64,000 nt of DNA from Ehretia macrophylla (Eukaryota > Streptophyta > Magnoliopsida > Boraginales > Ehretiaceae): NCBI GenBank assembly GCA_037974665.1, contig CM075775.1, positions 67,054,622 to 67,118,621 on the forward strand, written 5' to 3'. The notes beneath the pieces were generated by a model, which saw only the letters and a program-made list of their open reading frames with translations, was not told the DNA's origin and searched no databases. The position numbers were made by a program, and so were the translations under genes. Numbering within the stretch: position 1 is the stretch's first letter; each line of letters opens with the position of its first letter. Shown here piece by piece: positions 1-11,384 of the stretch.

Positions 1-105
1 GGACTTCCCAAGGGGTCACCCATCCTAGTACTACTCTCGCCCAAGCACGCTTAACTTCGGAGTTCTGATGGGATCCGGTGCATTAGTGCTGGTATGATCG
101 CACCC
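1..105 (-). rRNA. 5S rRNA gene 1 (cut by window edge)
   Basis: RNA bases 1-105 are present; the last 14 bases of the RNA lie off the window. The only difference from consensus is C95U at the edge of the C box. A box and intermediate element are intact, so this copy looks functional as far as it can be seen. Confidence 0.95.
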
Positions 106-663
106 ATCATGTTGATCGCACAATTCCTTTATGTGTTAATGGTTCACAGTCCCAGCTTAGAGAGATGGCCCATTCAGAAGGCCCAATGGGCTTAACGACA
201 ACCCATCCACTTCAACAACCCAGCATCCGCGCAAGACGAGATATCGTGGCATTGTAGGGTCCTCTAATGTCCCGCGAGTAAAGTTGTCGTCCTTTAAACT
301 GCTCACGACGTATGATACGGGACGGAATAACAAAGAAAAATTAGAAAAGTGGCACAAAAGTGATGAACACGTTCGATTTTGGGCTCCAAAAAGTGCACAG
401 CGTGCAAGCTAGCAGCCCCCATCGTAGAGCTCTCGACGAGCTTTCCACCGGTATGCTGTGCACCGCATAACTCCTTAAGGATCAAAAGTTTTGGGCACAG
501 GAGCGAAGGAGACCTGGTCACAAACCCTAAGCCCTCGGTTTGCTGGCCCAGCCTCCACGTGAAGCGAAGTTGTCTTGCCCAAGGTGCCGTGGGATTCGAT
601 AATAGAAATGTGGTGGATAAAGTATCTTGGCAACCCTAACCGGAGGAAAAAAAATTGAAAAGG

Positions 664-782
664 GGGGTGCAACACGAGGACTTCCAAGGGGGTCACCCAT
701 CCTAGTACTACTCTCGCCCAAGCACGCTTAACTTCAAAGTTCCGATGGGATCCGGTGGATTAGTGCTGGTATGATCGAACCC
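664..782 (-). rRNA. 5S rRNA gene 2
   Basis: 5S rRNA is the small RNA of the large ribosomal subunit (central protuberance, with ribosomal proteins uL18 and uL5), made by RNA polymerase III through TFIIIA binding to the gene's internal control region. Length is the usual plant 119 nt. Differences: G97U, C47U, C46U, A40G, G25C, G5U. The A box is intact and the C box is touched only at its last base. The upstream heptamer is ATAAAGT instead of ATAAAGG. TTTT follows the 3' end two bases on. Four changes in the 5' half will disturb stem pairing, so this copy may not yield stable RNA. Confidence 0.94.
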
Positions 783-1340
783 GTCATGTTGATGGCACAA
801 TTACTTTATGTGTTAATGGTTCAGAGTTCCAACCTAAAGAGATAGCCCATTCAGAAGGCCCAATGGGCTTATCGACAACCCATCCGCTTCAATAACCCAG
901 CATCCTCGCAAGACGAGATATCGACGCGTTGTAGGGTCCTCTAATGTCTTGTGAGTAAGGTTGTCGTCCTTTTAACAGCTCGCGACGTACGATTCCGGAC
1001 TGAAAAACATAGCTAAACTAGAAAAGTGGCCCGAAACTGATGAAAATGTTCGATTTTGGGCTCCAAAAAGGCCACAGCGACCAAGCTAGCTGCCCCCATC
1101 GTAGAGCTCTCGGAGAGCTTTCCAACGGTATGTTGTGCGCCGCGTAACTCCTTACGGATCAAAAGTTATGGGCACCGGAGCGACGAAGAGCTGGTCACAA
1201 GCACTACGCCCTCGGTTTGCGGGCCCAGCCTCCACGTGAAGCGAAGTTGTCTTGCCCAAGGTACCGTGGGATTCGATAATAGAAATGTGGTGGTTAAAGT
1301 ATCTTGGCAACCCTAACCGGAGGAAAAAAAATTGAAAAGG

Positions 1341-1459
1341 GGGGTGCAACACGAGGACTTCCCAGGGGGTCACCCATCCTATTACTACTCTCGCCCAAGC
1401 ACGCTTAAGTTCGGAGTTCTGATGGGATCCGGTGCATTAGTGCTGGTATGATCGCACCA
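1341..1459 (-). rRNA. 5S rRNA gene 3
   Basis: 119 nt. Differences: C78A, G51C (inside the A box) and G1U at the first transcribed base. C box matches consensus. Upstream heptamer ATAAAGG is intact. Confidence 0.95.
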
Positions 1460-2019
1460 GTCATGTTGAGGGCACAATTCCTTTATGTGTTAATGGTTCA
1501 CAGTTCCAGCCTAGAGAGATAGCCCATTCAGAAGGCCCAATGGGCTAAACGAGAACCCATCTGCTTCATAAGCCCAGTATCCTCGCAAAATGAGATATCG
1601 ATGCGTTGTAGGGTCCTCTAATGTCCTGCAAGTAAGGTTCTCATCCTTTTAACAGCTCACGACATATAATCCGCGATGGAAAAACAGAGCTAAATTAGAA
1701 AAGTGGCCCGAAACTGAAGAAAACGTTCAATTTTGGGCTCCAAAAAAGGGCATAGCGAGCAAGCTGGCTGCCCCCGTCGTGGAGCTCTCGGAGAGCTTTC
1801 CAACTGTATGTTGTGCGCCACGTAACTCCTTACAGATCAAAGGTTATGGGCACCGGAGCGAAGGAGACCTGGTCACAAGCACTACGCCCTCGGTTTGCTG
1901 GCCCAACCTGCACGTGAAGCGAAGTTGTCTTGCCCAAGGTGCCGTAGGATTCAATAATAGAAATGTAGTGGATAAAGTATCTTGGGAACCCTAACCGGAG
2001 GAAAAAAAAATTGAAAGTG

Positions 2020-2138
2020 GGGGTGCAACACGAGGACTTCTCAGGGGGTCACCCATCCTAGTGCTACTCTCGCCCAAGCACGCTTAACTTCGGAATTCTG
2101 ATGGGATCCAGTGCATTAGTGCTGGTATGATCGCAACC
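2020..2138 (-). rRNA. 5S rRNA gene 4
   Basis: 119 nt. Differences: G98A, U76C, C44U, C29U, G3U; A box and intermediate element intact. The proximal terminator run is only TTT (plus GAAAGTGG), with a longer T9 run behind it. Confidence 0.94.
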
Positions 2139-2696
2139 GTCATGTTGAGGGCACAATTCCTTTATGTGTTAACGGTTCACAGTTCCAGCCTAGAGAGATA
2201 GCCCATTCAGAAGGCCCAATGGGCTTAACGAGAACCCATCTGCTTCAACAACCTAGTATCCTCGCAAGACGAGATATCGACGTGTTGTAGTGTCCTCTAA
2301 TGTCCTGCAAGTAAGGTTCTTGTCCTTTTAACAGCTCACAACGTACGATCCGTGACGGAAAAACAGAGCTAAATTAGAAAAGTAGCCCGAAACTGATGAA
2401 AATGTTCAATTTTAGGCTCCAAAAATGGCACATCGAGCAAGCTAGCTACCCCCGTCGTAGAGCTCTCAGAGAGCTTTCCAACGGTATTCTATGCGCCGCG
2501 TAACTCCTTATGGATAAAAAGTTATGGGCACCGGAGCGACGGAGAGCTGGTCACAAGCCCTACGCCCTCGGTTTGCGTGCCCAGCCTCCACATGAGGCGA
2601 TGTTGTAATTCCCAAGGTGCCGTGGGATTCGATAATAGAAATATGGTGAATAAAGTATCTTGGCAACCCTAACCAGAGGAAAAAAAATTGAAAAGG

Positions 2697-2815
2697 GGGG
2701 TGCAACACGAGGACTTCCTAGGGGGTCACCCATCCTAGTACTACACTCGCCCAAGCACACTTAACTTCAGAGTTCTGATGGGATCCGGTGCATTACTGCT
2801 GGTATGATCGCACAC
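2697..2815 (-). rRNA. 5S rRNA gene 5
   Basis: 119 nt. Differences: G97A, A71U (intermediate element), C57U (A box CpG), C47U, C20G, G2U. The next spacer begins with a different promoter-distal stretch (TATATAC after the heptamer). Confidence 0.94.
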
Positions 2816-3373
2816 ATCATGTTGAGGGCACAATTCCTTTATGTATATACGGTTCACAGTCGTAGCCTAGAGAGATGGCCCATTCAGAAGGCCCAATGGG
2901 CTTTACAACAACCCATTCGCTTCAACAACGCAGTATCCTCGCAAGACGTGATATCAACGCGTTGTAGGGCCCTTTAATGTCCCGCGAGTAAGTTTGTCGT
3001 CCTTTTAACAGCTCACGACATACGATCCGGAATAGAAAAACATAGCTAAATTAGAAAAGTTGCCCGAAATAAATAAAAACGTTCGATTTTGGGCTCTAAA
3101 AAGGGCAAAGCGAGCAAGCTAGCTGCCCCAGTCGTAGGTCTCTCGCAATGCATTCCAACGGTATACTGTGCACCGCGTAACTCCTTACAGATAAAAAGTT
3201 ATAGGCACCGGAGCGACAGAGACCTAGTCACACGCCCTACGCCATCGGTTTGCGGGCCCAGCCTCCACGTGAAGCGAAGTTGTCTTGCCCAAGGTGCCGT
3301 GGGATTCGATAATAGAAATGTGGTGGATAAAGTATCTTGGCAACCATAACCGGGAGAAAAAAATTTGAAAAGG

Positions 3374-3492
3374 GGGGTGCAACACGAGGACTTCCTAGGG
3401 GGTCACCCATCCTAGTACTAGTCTTGCCCAAGCATGCTTAACTTCGGAGTTCTGATGGGATCCGGTGCATTAGTACTGGTATGATCGCACCC
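3374..3492 (-). rRNA. 5S rRNA gene 6
   Basis: 119 nt. Differences: G97A, G72C and G68A (both in the intermediate element), G58A (A box CpG), C18U. Changes in all three internal control elements suggest reduced TFIIIA binding. Confidence 0.94.
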
Positions 3493-3512
3493 GTCATGTT
3501 GAGGGCACAATT

Positions 3513-3519
3513 CCTTTAT
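3513..3519 (-). promoter_or_regulatory. TATA-like element at -27, subfamily A example
   Basis: Reads ATAAAGG on the minus strand, occupying -27 to -21 relative to gene 6. It lies where plant 5S genes carry a TATA-like element around -28. It is conserved in most A units. Variants: ATAAAGT (gene 2), ATAAAGA (15), ATAAGGG (16), GTAAAGG (31), ATAAAAG (33, 39), ATAAACG (37), ATTAAGG (40, 41, 43). Confidence 0.7.
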
Positions 3520-3554
3520 GTGTTAACGGTTCACAGTCCCAGCCTAGAGAGATG

Positions 3555-3578
3555 GCCCATTCAGAAGGTGCAATGGGC
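3555..3578. repeat. Spacer inverted repeat GCCCATT...AATGGGC, example
   Basis: A 7-bp perfect inverted repeat with a loop of about 10 bases, at roughly -63 to -86 from the gene start. It is kept in most spacers of both subfamilies. Function is unknown; TGGGC also resembles plant site II promoter motifs, but that is only a resemblance. Confidence 0.6.
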
Positions 3579-4050
3579 TTAACGACAACCCATCTGCTTC
3601 AATAACCCAGCATCCCCGCAAGACGAGATATCGACGCGTTGTATGGCCCTCTAATGTCTCGTGACTAAGGTTGTCGTCCTTTTAACAGCTCACGACGTAC
3701 GATCCGGGACAGAAAAACAGAGCAAAAAAAGAAAAGTGGCCCGAAACTAATGAAAATGTTCGATTTTGGGCTCCAAAAAAGGGCATTGCGAGCAAGCTGG
3801 CTGCCCCGTCGTAGAGCTCTCGGAGAGCTTTCGAACAGTATGCTGTGCGTCGCGTAACTCCTTACGGATCAAAAGTTATGGGCACCGGAGCGAAGGAGAC
3901 CTGGTCACAAGCCCTACGCCCTCGGTTTGCTGGCCCAGCCTCCACGTGAAGCGAAGTTCACTTGCCCAAGTTGCCGTGGGATTCGATAATAGAAATGTGT
4001 TGGATAAAGTATATTGGCAACCCTAACCGGAGCAAAAAAAATTGAAAAGG

Positions 4051-4169
4051 GGGGTGCAACGCGAGGACTTCCCAGGAGGTCACCCATCCTAGTACTACTC
4101 TCGCCCAAGAACGCTTAACTTCGGAGTTCTGATAGGATCCGGTGCATTAGTGCTGGTATGATCGCACCC
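4051..4169 (-). rRNA. 5S rRNA gene 7
   Basis: 119 nt. Differences: U109C, C93U (C box), G60U (A box), C36U. Promoter heptamer intact. Confidence 0.95.
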
Positions 4170-4727
4170 GTCATGTTGATCGCACAATTCCTTTATGTGT
4201 TAACGGTTGACAGTCCCAGCCTAGAGAGATGGCCCATTCAGAAGGCCCAATGGGCTTAACAAAAACCCATCCTCTTCAACAACCCAGCATCCACGCAAGA
4301 TGAGATATCGACGCGTTGTAGGGTCCTCTAATGTCCTGCGAGTAAGGTTGTCGTCCTTTTAACCGCTCACGACGTATGATCCGGGATGGAAAAACAGAGC
4401 AAAACCAGAAAAGTGGACCGAAACTGATGAAAACGTTCGATTTTGGGCACCAAAATGGGCACAGTGAGCAAGCTAGCTGCCCCCGTCGTAGAGCTCTCGA
4501 AGAGCTTTCTAACGGTATGTTGTTCACCGTGTAACTCCTTACGGATCAAAATTTATGGGCATCAGAGCGACGGAGACCTGGTCACAAGCCGTACGCCCTC
4601 GGTTTGTAGGCCCAGCCTCCGCATGAAGCGAAGTTGTCTTGCCCAAGGTGCCGTGGGATTCGATAATAGAAATGTGGTGGATAAAGTATCTTGGCAACCC
4701 TAACCGGAGGAAAAAAAATTGAAAATG

Positions 4728-4846
4728 GTTGTGCAACACGAGGACTTCCCAGGGGGTCACCCATCCTAGTACTACTCTCGCCTAAGCACGCTTAACTTCA
4801 GAGTTCTGATGGGATCCGGTGCATTAGTGCTGGTATGATCGCACCT
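4728..4846 (-). rRNA. 5S rRNA gene 8
   Basis: 119 nt. Differences: C118A and C117A at the 3' end (breaking the terminal stem with the 5' GGG), G64A, C47U, G1A. The C box is consensus. Confidence 0.94.
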
Positions 4847-5404
4847 ATCATGTTGAGGGCACAATTCCTTTATGTGTTAACGGTTCGCAGTCCCAGCCTA
4901 GAGAGATGGCCCTTTCAGAAGCCCCAATGGGCTTAACAACAACCCATCCGCTTCAACAACGCAGCATTCTCGCAAGACGTTATATCGACGCGTTGTAGGG
5001 CCCTCTAATGTCCCGTGAGTAAGTTTGTCGTCCTTTTACCAGCTCACGACTTACGATCCAGAACGGAAAAACAGAGCTAAATTAGAAAAGTAGCCCGAAA
5101 CAGATAAAAACGTTCGATTTTGGACTCCAAAAAGGGCACAACGAGCAAGCTAGCTGCCCCCGTCGTAGAGCTCTTGAAGTTCTTTCCAACGGTATGCTGT
5201 GCGCCGCGTAAATCCTTACATATAAAAAGTTATGGGCACCGGAGTGACGGAGACCTGGTCACAAGCCCTATGCCCTCGATTTGCCGGCCCAGCCTCCACG
5301 TGAAGCGAAGTTGTCTTGCCCAAGGTGCCGTGGGATTCGATAATAGAAATGTTGTGGATAAAGTATCTTGGCAACCCTAACCAGTGGAAAAAAAATTGAA
5401 AAGG

Positions 5405-5523
5405 GGCGTGCATCACGAGGACTTCCCAAGGTGTCACCCATCCTAGTACTACTCTCGCCCAAGCACGCTTAACTTTGGAGTTCTGATGGGATCCGGTGCA
5501 TTAGTGATGGTATGATCGCACCC
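5405..5523 (-). rRNA. 5S rRNA gene 9
   Basis: 119 nt. Differences: C117G, U111A, C95U, C92A (two in the C box), G48A, G17U. A box intact. Confidence 0.94.
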
Positions 5524-6082
5524 ATCATGTCGAGGGCAGAATTCCTTTATGTGTTAACGGTTCACAGTTCCAGCCTAGAGAGATAGCCCATTCAGAAGGC
5601 CCAATGGGCTTAACGACAACCCATCCGCTTCAACAACCCAGCATCCTTGCAAGACGAGATATCGACACATTCTAGGGACCTCTAATGTCCTACGAGTAAG
5701 GTTGTCGTACTTTTAACAGCTCGCGACATACGATACTGGACGGAAAAACATAGCTAAATTTTAAAAGTGGCCTGAAACTGATGAAAACGTTCGATTTTGG
5801 GCTCCAAAAAAGGGCACAGCGAGCAAGCTAGCTGCCCCCGTCGTAGAGCTCTCGGAGAGCTATCCAAAGGTATGTTGTGCACCGCGTAACTCCTTACGGA
5901 TCAAAAGTTATGGGCACCGGAGCAACGGAGAGCTGGTCACAAGCCCTACACCCTCGGTATGCGTGCCCAGCCTCCACGTGAAGCGAAGTTGTCTTGCCCA
6001 AGGTGCCGTGGGATTTGATAATAGAAATGTGGTGGATAAAGTATCTTGGCAACCCTAACCGGAAGAAAAAAAATTGAAAAAG

Positions 6083-6201
6083 GGGGTGCAACACGAGGAC
6101 TTCCCAGGGGGTCACCCATCCTAGTACTACTCTCGCCCAAGCACGCTTAACTTCGGAGTTCTGATGGGATCCGGTGCATTAGTGCTGGTATGATTGCATC
6201 C
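6083..6201 (-). rRNA. 5S rRNA gene 10
   Basis: 119 nt with only G7A and G3A. All three control elements are consensus, making it one of the best-preserved copies. Its upstream spacer is split by solo LTR 1, which starts 367 bases upstream of the transcription start. Confidence 0.96.
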
Positions 6202-6563
6202 ATCATGTTGAGGGTGCAATTCCTTTATGTGTTAACGGTTCACAGTCCCAGCCTAGAGAGATGGCCCATTGAGAAGGCCCAATGGGCTTAACAACAACCC
6301 ATCCGCTTCAACAACGCATCATCCTCGCAAGACCTGATATCGATGCATTGTAGGGCCCTCTAATGTCCCGCGAGTAAGTTTGTCGTCCTTTTAACAGCTC
6401 ATGACTTACGATCCGGAACGGAAAAATAGAGCTTAATCAGAAAAGTGGCTCGAAACAGATAAAAATGTTCGATTTTGGGCACCAAAAAGTGCACAGCGAG
6501 CAAGATAGCTACCCCCGTCGTAGAGCTCTCGGAGAGCTTTCCAACAGTATGATGTGCACCGCG

Positions 6564-6568
6564 TAACT
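6564..6568. repeat. Target site duplication TAACT, LTR 1 left
   Basis: TAACT ends the 5S spacer immediately before TGTCACG and is repeated at 10395-10399. An uninterrupted spacer reads GCGTAACTCCTTAC here, so the duplication is direct evidence of integrase-type insertion. Confidence 0.95.
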
Positions 6569-7589
6569 TGTCACGCCCCAACCCGGCCTATAAAGGTTAG
6601 ACTAGGGTGTGTTCTTAACATTCAAGTCACGTCTCGTACTTAACCGTTCATGAAGATTTAATACTTAACGTCTTGGCCTAAACTCCAAATTTTTTTGATA
6701 AATCGGCAGTATAACGGCTATAATTGGGCTCTTTGGTTTGACCTAATTCTCTAAATGCCTCAATTATTCCAATCATTAATCCAATTCCGTTAAGGACTCC
6801 TATTTGTCATTAACCGATTTGCCTACTAGTTTATCTTGAAAGTCTCGTTTGGTTAATAAGCCTAACATGATAACTATGTCCTGTTTATTTGTCAATTTCC
6901 TATCATGCAAGTACCTATTATCCTTTTGTTTGCAAATGAGCACCTAAGTGAAATTAGATAGAATTAACTTAGTTGATTGTTCATCTAGTGGTTTGAATGC
7001 CTACGATAACTACTAATTATGAAAACGAAAGCAAACAACCAAATAAAAGTTTGTCCGGTTATAGATAGTACAATCCCAGAATTAGACCCAAATTACAATG
7101 GGGTCATTTACATCAATAAAATGAATAGTTTGCAATCAAACATAATATCCATATAGCAACTACTTTCAGGCAAAGCACAAAAGCACGTAGGGACAGGCAA
7201 CCACTCCAAGGAATCATCGTTAGGCACATCGTCCTCGGGTACCTATTCTTGATCTTCTTCACCTGAGATGATAAAAGAGGGTGAGTCCTTATGAACTCAG
7301 CGACGGGGAACGAGAAATAGGTTTTGAAACTCATTTTTCGGTTCAACTTATGAAAACTCATTTTTTTTAAAACATGTCACGTATTACAAATAATAAGGTA
7401 CGCAAATATATGAAATAAATCGAGTAACGGATACAAAGTAAGGGAACAGAAATACCAGTCTTTCCTCCCCGAGGTTCTCTAGGAACCAAGCGAGAGTACT
7501 TACATATAGTAAAAAGGATACAGTGAGCTTTTGCTCTCAGATCAATTCCAGAATCAGAAGTTGCGGCCGACTTCAAATAACCCCAAAAC

Positions 7590-7800
7590 ATGCCAGGTGG
7601 GTGTACTCCAGATGTACCCCGAAATCCTACGACCCAACTCTCCGAGGGTAGAATGCCAAGCGAGAGAGGGAATTGGACCATGGTAGTCATGGGAGCACCG
7701 GCAAGCCCTATGCCGCCCGGTGTTCGTGAAACGCTACCATGCCACAATGAAAGGTTGCAACCTCGTATGCAATGCACATTTATAACATTTGACATATCAC
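7590..7800 (-). other. Conserved GC-rich LTR block with short open frame
   Basis: The most conserved interior stretch shared by the three LTRs. On the minus strand a 142-codon frame (7367-7795) includes WHGSVSRTPGGIGLAG, which is also found in frame in LTR 2 and LTR 3. The frames diverge and end differently outside this block, so I regard it as conserved LTR sequence (perhaps leader or structural RNA), not a proven gene. Confidence 0.4.
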
Positions 7801-9424
7801 ATTAGGAGGACAACAAAGTAGGTCACCTCCGAGCAGTTATAAGATCACACGTTGTCAAGTAGTCAAACAAGGCACGATAAGACAAGTAATTTCACTTGAA
7901 AGGCATATAGAGCCATATGAACATTAAACGGGCAGCCATGTAACACATGCAAGTCAAGTCATATAACTCATTTCGAAGTCCACGTAATCAAGTGATACGA
8001 TTATTCAACATGCAACAACATCTACGTGGGTTTGGTTGCAAGAAAAGCTTATTTGACAACATACAATGGTCAAAATCACATTCGAAGTTATAAGACATTT
8101 ACGGGCAGCCCACTAAGCATATAATTTCCACACAATATCCAAATGATCAATACTTAGCAAAACTACCTAGTCATTAGGGTTTCCGTTTCATGCTTAACCG
8201 TGTGATTAAACCCTAAGTCAACTCAAAATCATTCTCAAGTCATGCATCATTCAATTCAAACATCCTCAAGTACCCAAAACAGTCCACACAACATTCCAAC
8301 ACCACAATTCAAAGCAATTAGTACCACAAGAGAGGTTACATCAATTTTCCAAGCATATAGCTAAGTGAAACCTTTACTGCAATAGGCTGTATTCTCACAA
8401 TCAATAGGATAATCAAACAATCTCCAAATCCAGTTAATAAGATTTCAAATTAAATCTTAAGGAGTTAACTAAAATCAGAAACAAACCTTGCATCAATTGG
8501 AGTTCGGGATCATTAGATATAGCCGAAACAGTGGAATAGCACAAAACTGTCTAGATTTGCACACTTTTCAGTAATTGATGTTTTTGGGGTCCTTAGGGTA
8601 AGATTTAGCCTTGGTCCATTTCTGACAAAAATGTCCAGAACTGAAAAATATAGAAGTACACAAAATTTCATGCATTTTTAATATCATTTACTAACTAAAA
8701 TCTGGTTCGTTATACACGGTCAGTGCATTTGCCAAAACCTGCTTCATTTTTCCAGATTTCCAGATTTGGACACATTTTAAAGAAGTGCCATTTTGAGGAC
8801 CTTAGAGTCAAAATTAGCTTCGGCCTATTTCTGGGAAAATGTTCAAAACTGTCCAAAATAGTCACCTACCAATTTTCAAGAATTTGCAACATCATTTGCC
8901 TAGCTAAACTTACCTCGAAACAGTCTGGTCAGAGAGCTGTCAACAATCCGACTTCACCTAGCATCACTTTCAAGCCAAGATCTTGCCATGCATGGTTGTT
9001 TAAGCTTATGAACGAACATATAACTCAAGTACAGAAGAAAATACATACATTTATGAGCATGCATGTGGATTTTTGAAGAGTTTTCAAAAGGTTTTAGCCC
9101 TCACCTTAGCAAACAACCAAGAAGATGCACAAAAACTTGTTGAAGCTCAAATCTCTTCTTCTTCTTGCTTAGCTGAGATTCCAACTTGGTTTTCTCTATT
9201 TTTCCTAGCCTAGTGATCAATCTCTTAGTACATTCATGAGGATAGAACAAGAAGAAAAGAAATGGAAGCTTAAAACTCACCTAGGGCCGAAATGAAGGCT
9301 TCAAAGGACATGCAAGTGTAGTTTTCGCATCTTAGCTTGTTTGCTTGAGTTTCTTTGATGGTTGCTTGTCTTGTTGCACCATATGATGAAGAAGATGAGC
9401 TAGGAGGTGGAGAGAACTCAGCCA

Positions 9425-9495
9425 AAACCGAATGGAGAGAGAAAATGAGAGGGAAGTGAGAGAAAAGAAGGAGAAATGAAAGAGAAATGAAAGAA
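9425..9495 (-). repeat. GA/CT-rich tract of LTR 1
   Basis: Purine-rich on plus (GAGAGAGAAAATGAGAGG and similar), so CT-rich in the inferred sense direction. The same tract occurs in the other two LTRs. Such pyrimidine tracts are common near LTR transcription starts; that role is inference. Confidence 0.6.
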
Positions 9496-9974
9496 TATGA
9501 CAAAAAAATGAAAGCCTTTGCATCCTTCAAGCATGTGGTCGGCCTTGGGCCATTAAATTCTGATTTTTGTGTCTTCAATGTGTGATTTTAAAATGTTTAG
9601 CATGGGCAAAGGTGGTTTGGTTGAGCAAGGTAGAGGATTTAGGTGGTTTTGAGCATTTTTTTTATGCATTGTGCTAAGTGTTTGTCATAGTTTGTCTAGG
9701 AATAATTCTTTATGCATTTGTGTCATTAGAATTGTCATAGGAATGTTGGGGAATTAGGGAATCTAGGTAGAATAAAATATAGGAATGTTTGTTGATGAGT
9801 TGAATTATGAATAGAATAATAGTTAGTGGGAAATGTAGGAATAGTTTAGTATTATTTTATTGTTAGTGGAGTTTGTAGAGAATTTGAATTATGAATATAA
9901 TATTGGTTAGTGGATTGTGTAGGATTATTTTAGTGTCTAGTGCTTTGTGTAGGATTCTTTCTTGATCAACGTGG

Positions 9975-10380
9975 TGGCACGGATTCCTAGGTCTAGGGCA
10001 CGAATTACGAGGTAGACACGAACTACGAGGTAAGACACGAACTTCAAGACTAATGCATAGATTTCAACGCAAATGCACGTAATCCTAGATAAATGTACGT
10101 AAACCAATACAAGGCACGTAATTCAATGCAATGCACGTAAATTGAGGTACGACTCTTAAACCTAGGTTAGGACACACAATTCAAGGTCAGGGCATACAAA
10201 ATGAGATAACGCACGCAATTGGAAGTCATGGCACGTAAGTCGAAGATTAGGGCAAATAATTCTAGGTTAAGGCACGTATAACGAGGCATGCACAAAAACA
10301 AAGACATGGCACGTAATCCAAGGTCGATCATATAATTTTAGGTCTAAGGCGCGCAAATTGAGGTAAGACATGTTATTCGG
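9975..10380 (-). repeat. Degenerate ~22-bp ACGTG repeats of LTR 1
   Basis: About twenty diverged short repeats on a GGCACGTAATTCNAGGT theme, spaced roughly 20-25 bp. In the inferred sense orientation they lie at the 5' end of the LTR (U3) and each carries an ACGTG-like core. Confidence 0.7.
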
Positions 10381-10394
10381 GGTCAGGCCTCACA

Positions 10395-10399
10395 TAACT
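10395..10399. repeat. Target site duplication TAACT, LTR 1 right
   Basis: Matches 6564-6568 exactly; the 5S spacer resumes as TAACTCCTTACGG. Confidence 0.95.
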
Positions 10400-10590
10400 C
10401 CTTACGGATCAAAAGTTATGGGCACCAGAGCAACGAAGACCTGGTCACAAGCCCTACGCCCTCGGTTTGCAGGCCCAGCCTCTACGTGAAGCGAAGTAGT
10501 CTTGCCCAAGGTGCCATAGGATTCGATAATAGAAATGTGGTGGATAAAGTATCTTGGCAACCCTAACCGGAGGAAAAAAAATTGAAAAAG

Positions 10591-10708
10591 GGGGTGCAAC
10601 ATGAGGATTTCCCAGGGGTCACCCATCCTAGTACTACTCTCGCCCAAGCACGCTTAAATTCGGAGTTCTGATGGGATCCGATGCATTAGTGCGGGTATGA
10701 TCGCACCC
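10591..10708 (-). rRNA. 5S rRNA gene 11 (118 nt)
   Basis: One C is missing from the C run at 91-95 in the C box. Other differences: G108A, G102A, G51U (A box), C28U, A16C. The first gene after LTR 1, whose edge is 196 bases beyond its 3' end. Probably weakened. Confidence 0.92.
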
Positions 10709-11265
10709 TTCATGTTGAGGGCACAATTCCTTTATGTGTTAACCATTCACAGTCCCAGCCATGAGAGATGGCCCATTCAGAAGGCCCAATGGGCTTAACA
10801 ACAACCCATCCGCTTCAACAACGCAGCATCCTCGCAAGACGTGATATCGACGCATTGTAGGGCCCTCTAATGTCCCGCAGGTAAGTTTGTCATCCTTTTA
10901 ACAGCTCACGATGTACGATCCGGAACGGAAAAACATAGATAAATTAGAAAAGTGGCCCGAAACAGATAAAAACGTTCAATTTTGGGCTCCAAAAAGGGCA
11001 CAGCAAGCAAGCTAGCTGCCCCCATCGTAGAGCTCTCGAAGATCATTCCAACGGTATGCTGAGCGCCTTGTAGCTCCTTACAGATAAAAATTTATGGGCA
11101 CCGGAGCGACAAAGACTTGGTCACAAGCCCTACGCCCTCGGTTTGCGGGCCCAGCCTTCACGTGAAGCGAATTTGTCTTGCCCAAGGTGCCGTGGGATTC
11201 GATAATAGTAATGTGGTGGATAGAGTATCTTGGCAACCATAACCGGAGGAAAAAAAATTGAAAAG

Positions 11266-11384
11266 GGGGTGCAACACGAGGACTTCCCAGGGGGTCATCC
11301 ATCCTAGTACTACTCTCGCCCAAGCACGCTTAACTTCGGAGTTCTGATGGGATCCAGTGCATTAGTGCTGGTATGATCGCACCC
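11266..11384 (-). rRNA. 5S rRNA gene 12
   Basis: 119 nt with two changes, G87A (C box) and C29U. Promoter heptamer and terminator intact. Confidence 0.96.

Larger units (their letters stand above)
6569..10394 (-). mobile_element. Solo LTR 1 (3826 bp) in a 5S spacer
   Basis: Plus-strand ends are TGTCACGCCCCAACCC and GGGGTCAGGCCTCACA, i.e. canonical TG...CA LTR termini, flanked by 5-bp duplications TAACT. No long terminal direct repeat, no protease, reverse transcriptase or integrase frame and no primer binding site is inside, so it is a solo LTR. Removing it plus one duplication leaves exactly 677 bp between genes 10 and 11. I infer that the sense strand is minus, because GGGGCGTGACA is a common 3' LTR end before the primer site in plant Ty3/gypsy elements. 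It shares nearly its whole length with the copies at 40284 and 54318. It lacks the 184-bp internal duplication those two carry. Confidence 0.9.

Noticed and set aside
7367-7795. 142-codon and 137-codon frames inside LTR 1 and 2 as genes
   Set aside because: Only the central block is shared; ends diverge and LTR 3 has a shorter frame. No recognisable domain. Reported only as a conserved block.
9975-10380. tRNA or other structured RNA genes in the ACGTG repeat region
   Set aside because: No cloverleaf, B box or GTTCRANNC core could be recognised; the pattern is a short degenerate repeat.
6569-10394. DNA transposon with terminal inverted repeats (TGTCACGCCCC versus TGTGAGGCCCG)
   Set aside because: The end similarity is imperfect and short, there is no transposase, and the 5-bp duplications with TG...CA ends fit LTR elements better.
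6569-10394. Complete LTR retrotransposon or TRIM
   Set aside because: No direct repeat links the two ends, and no primer binding site or polypurine tract pair is found inside.
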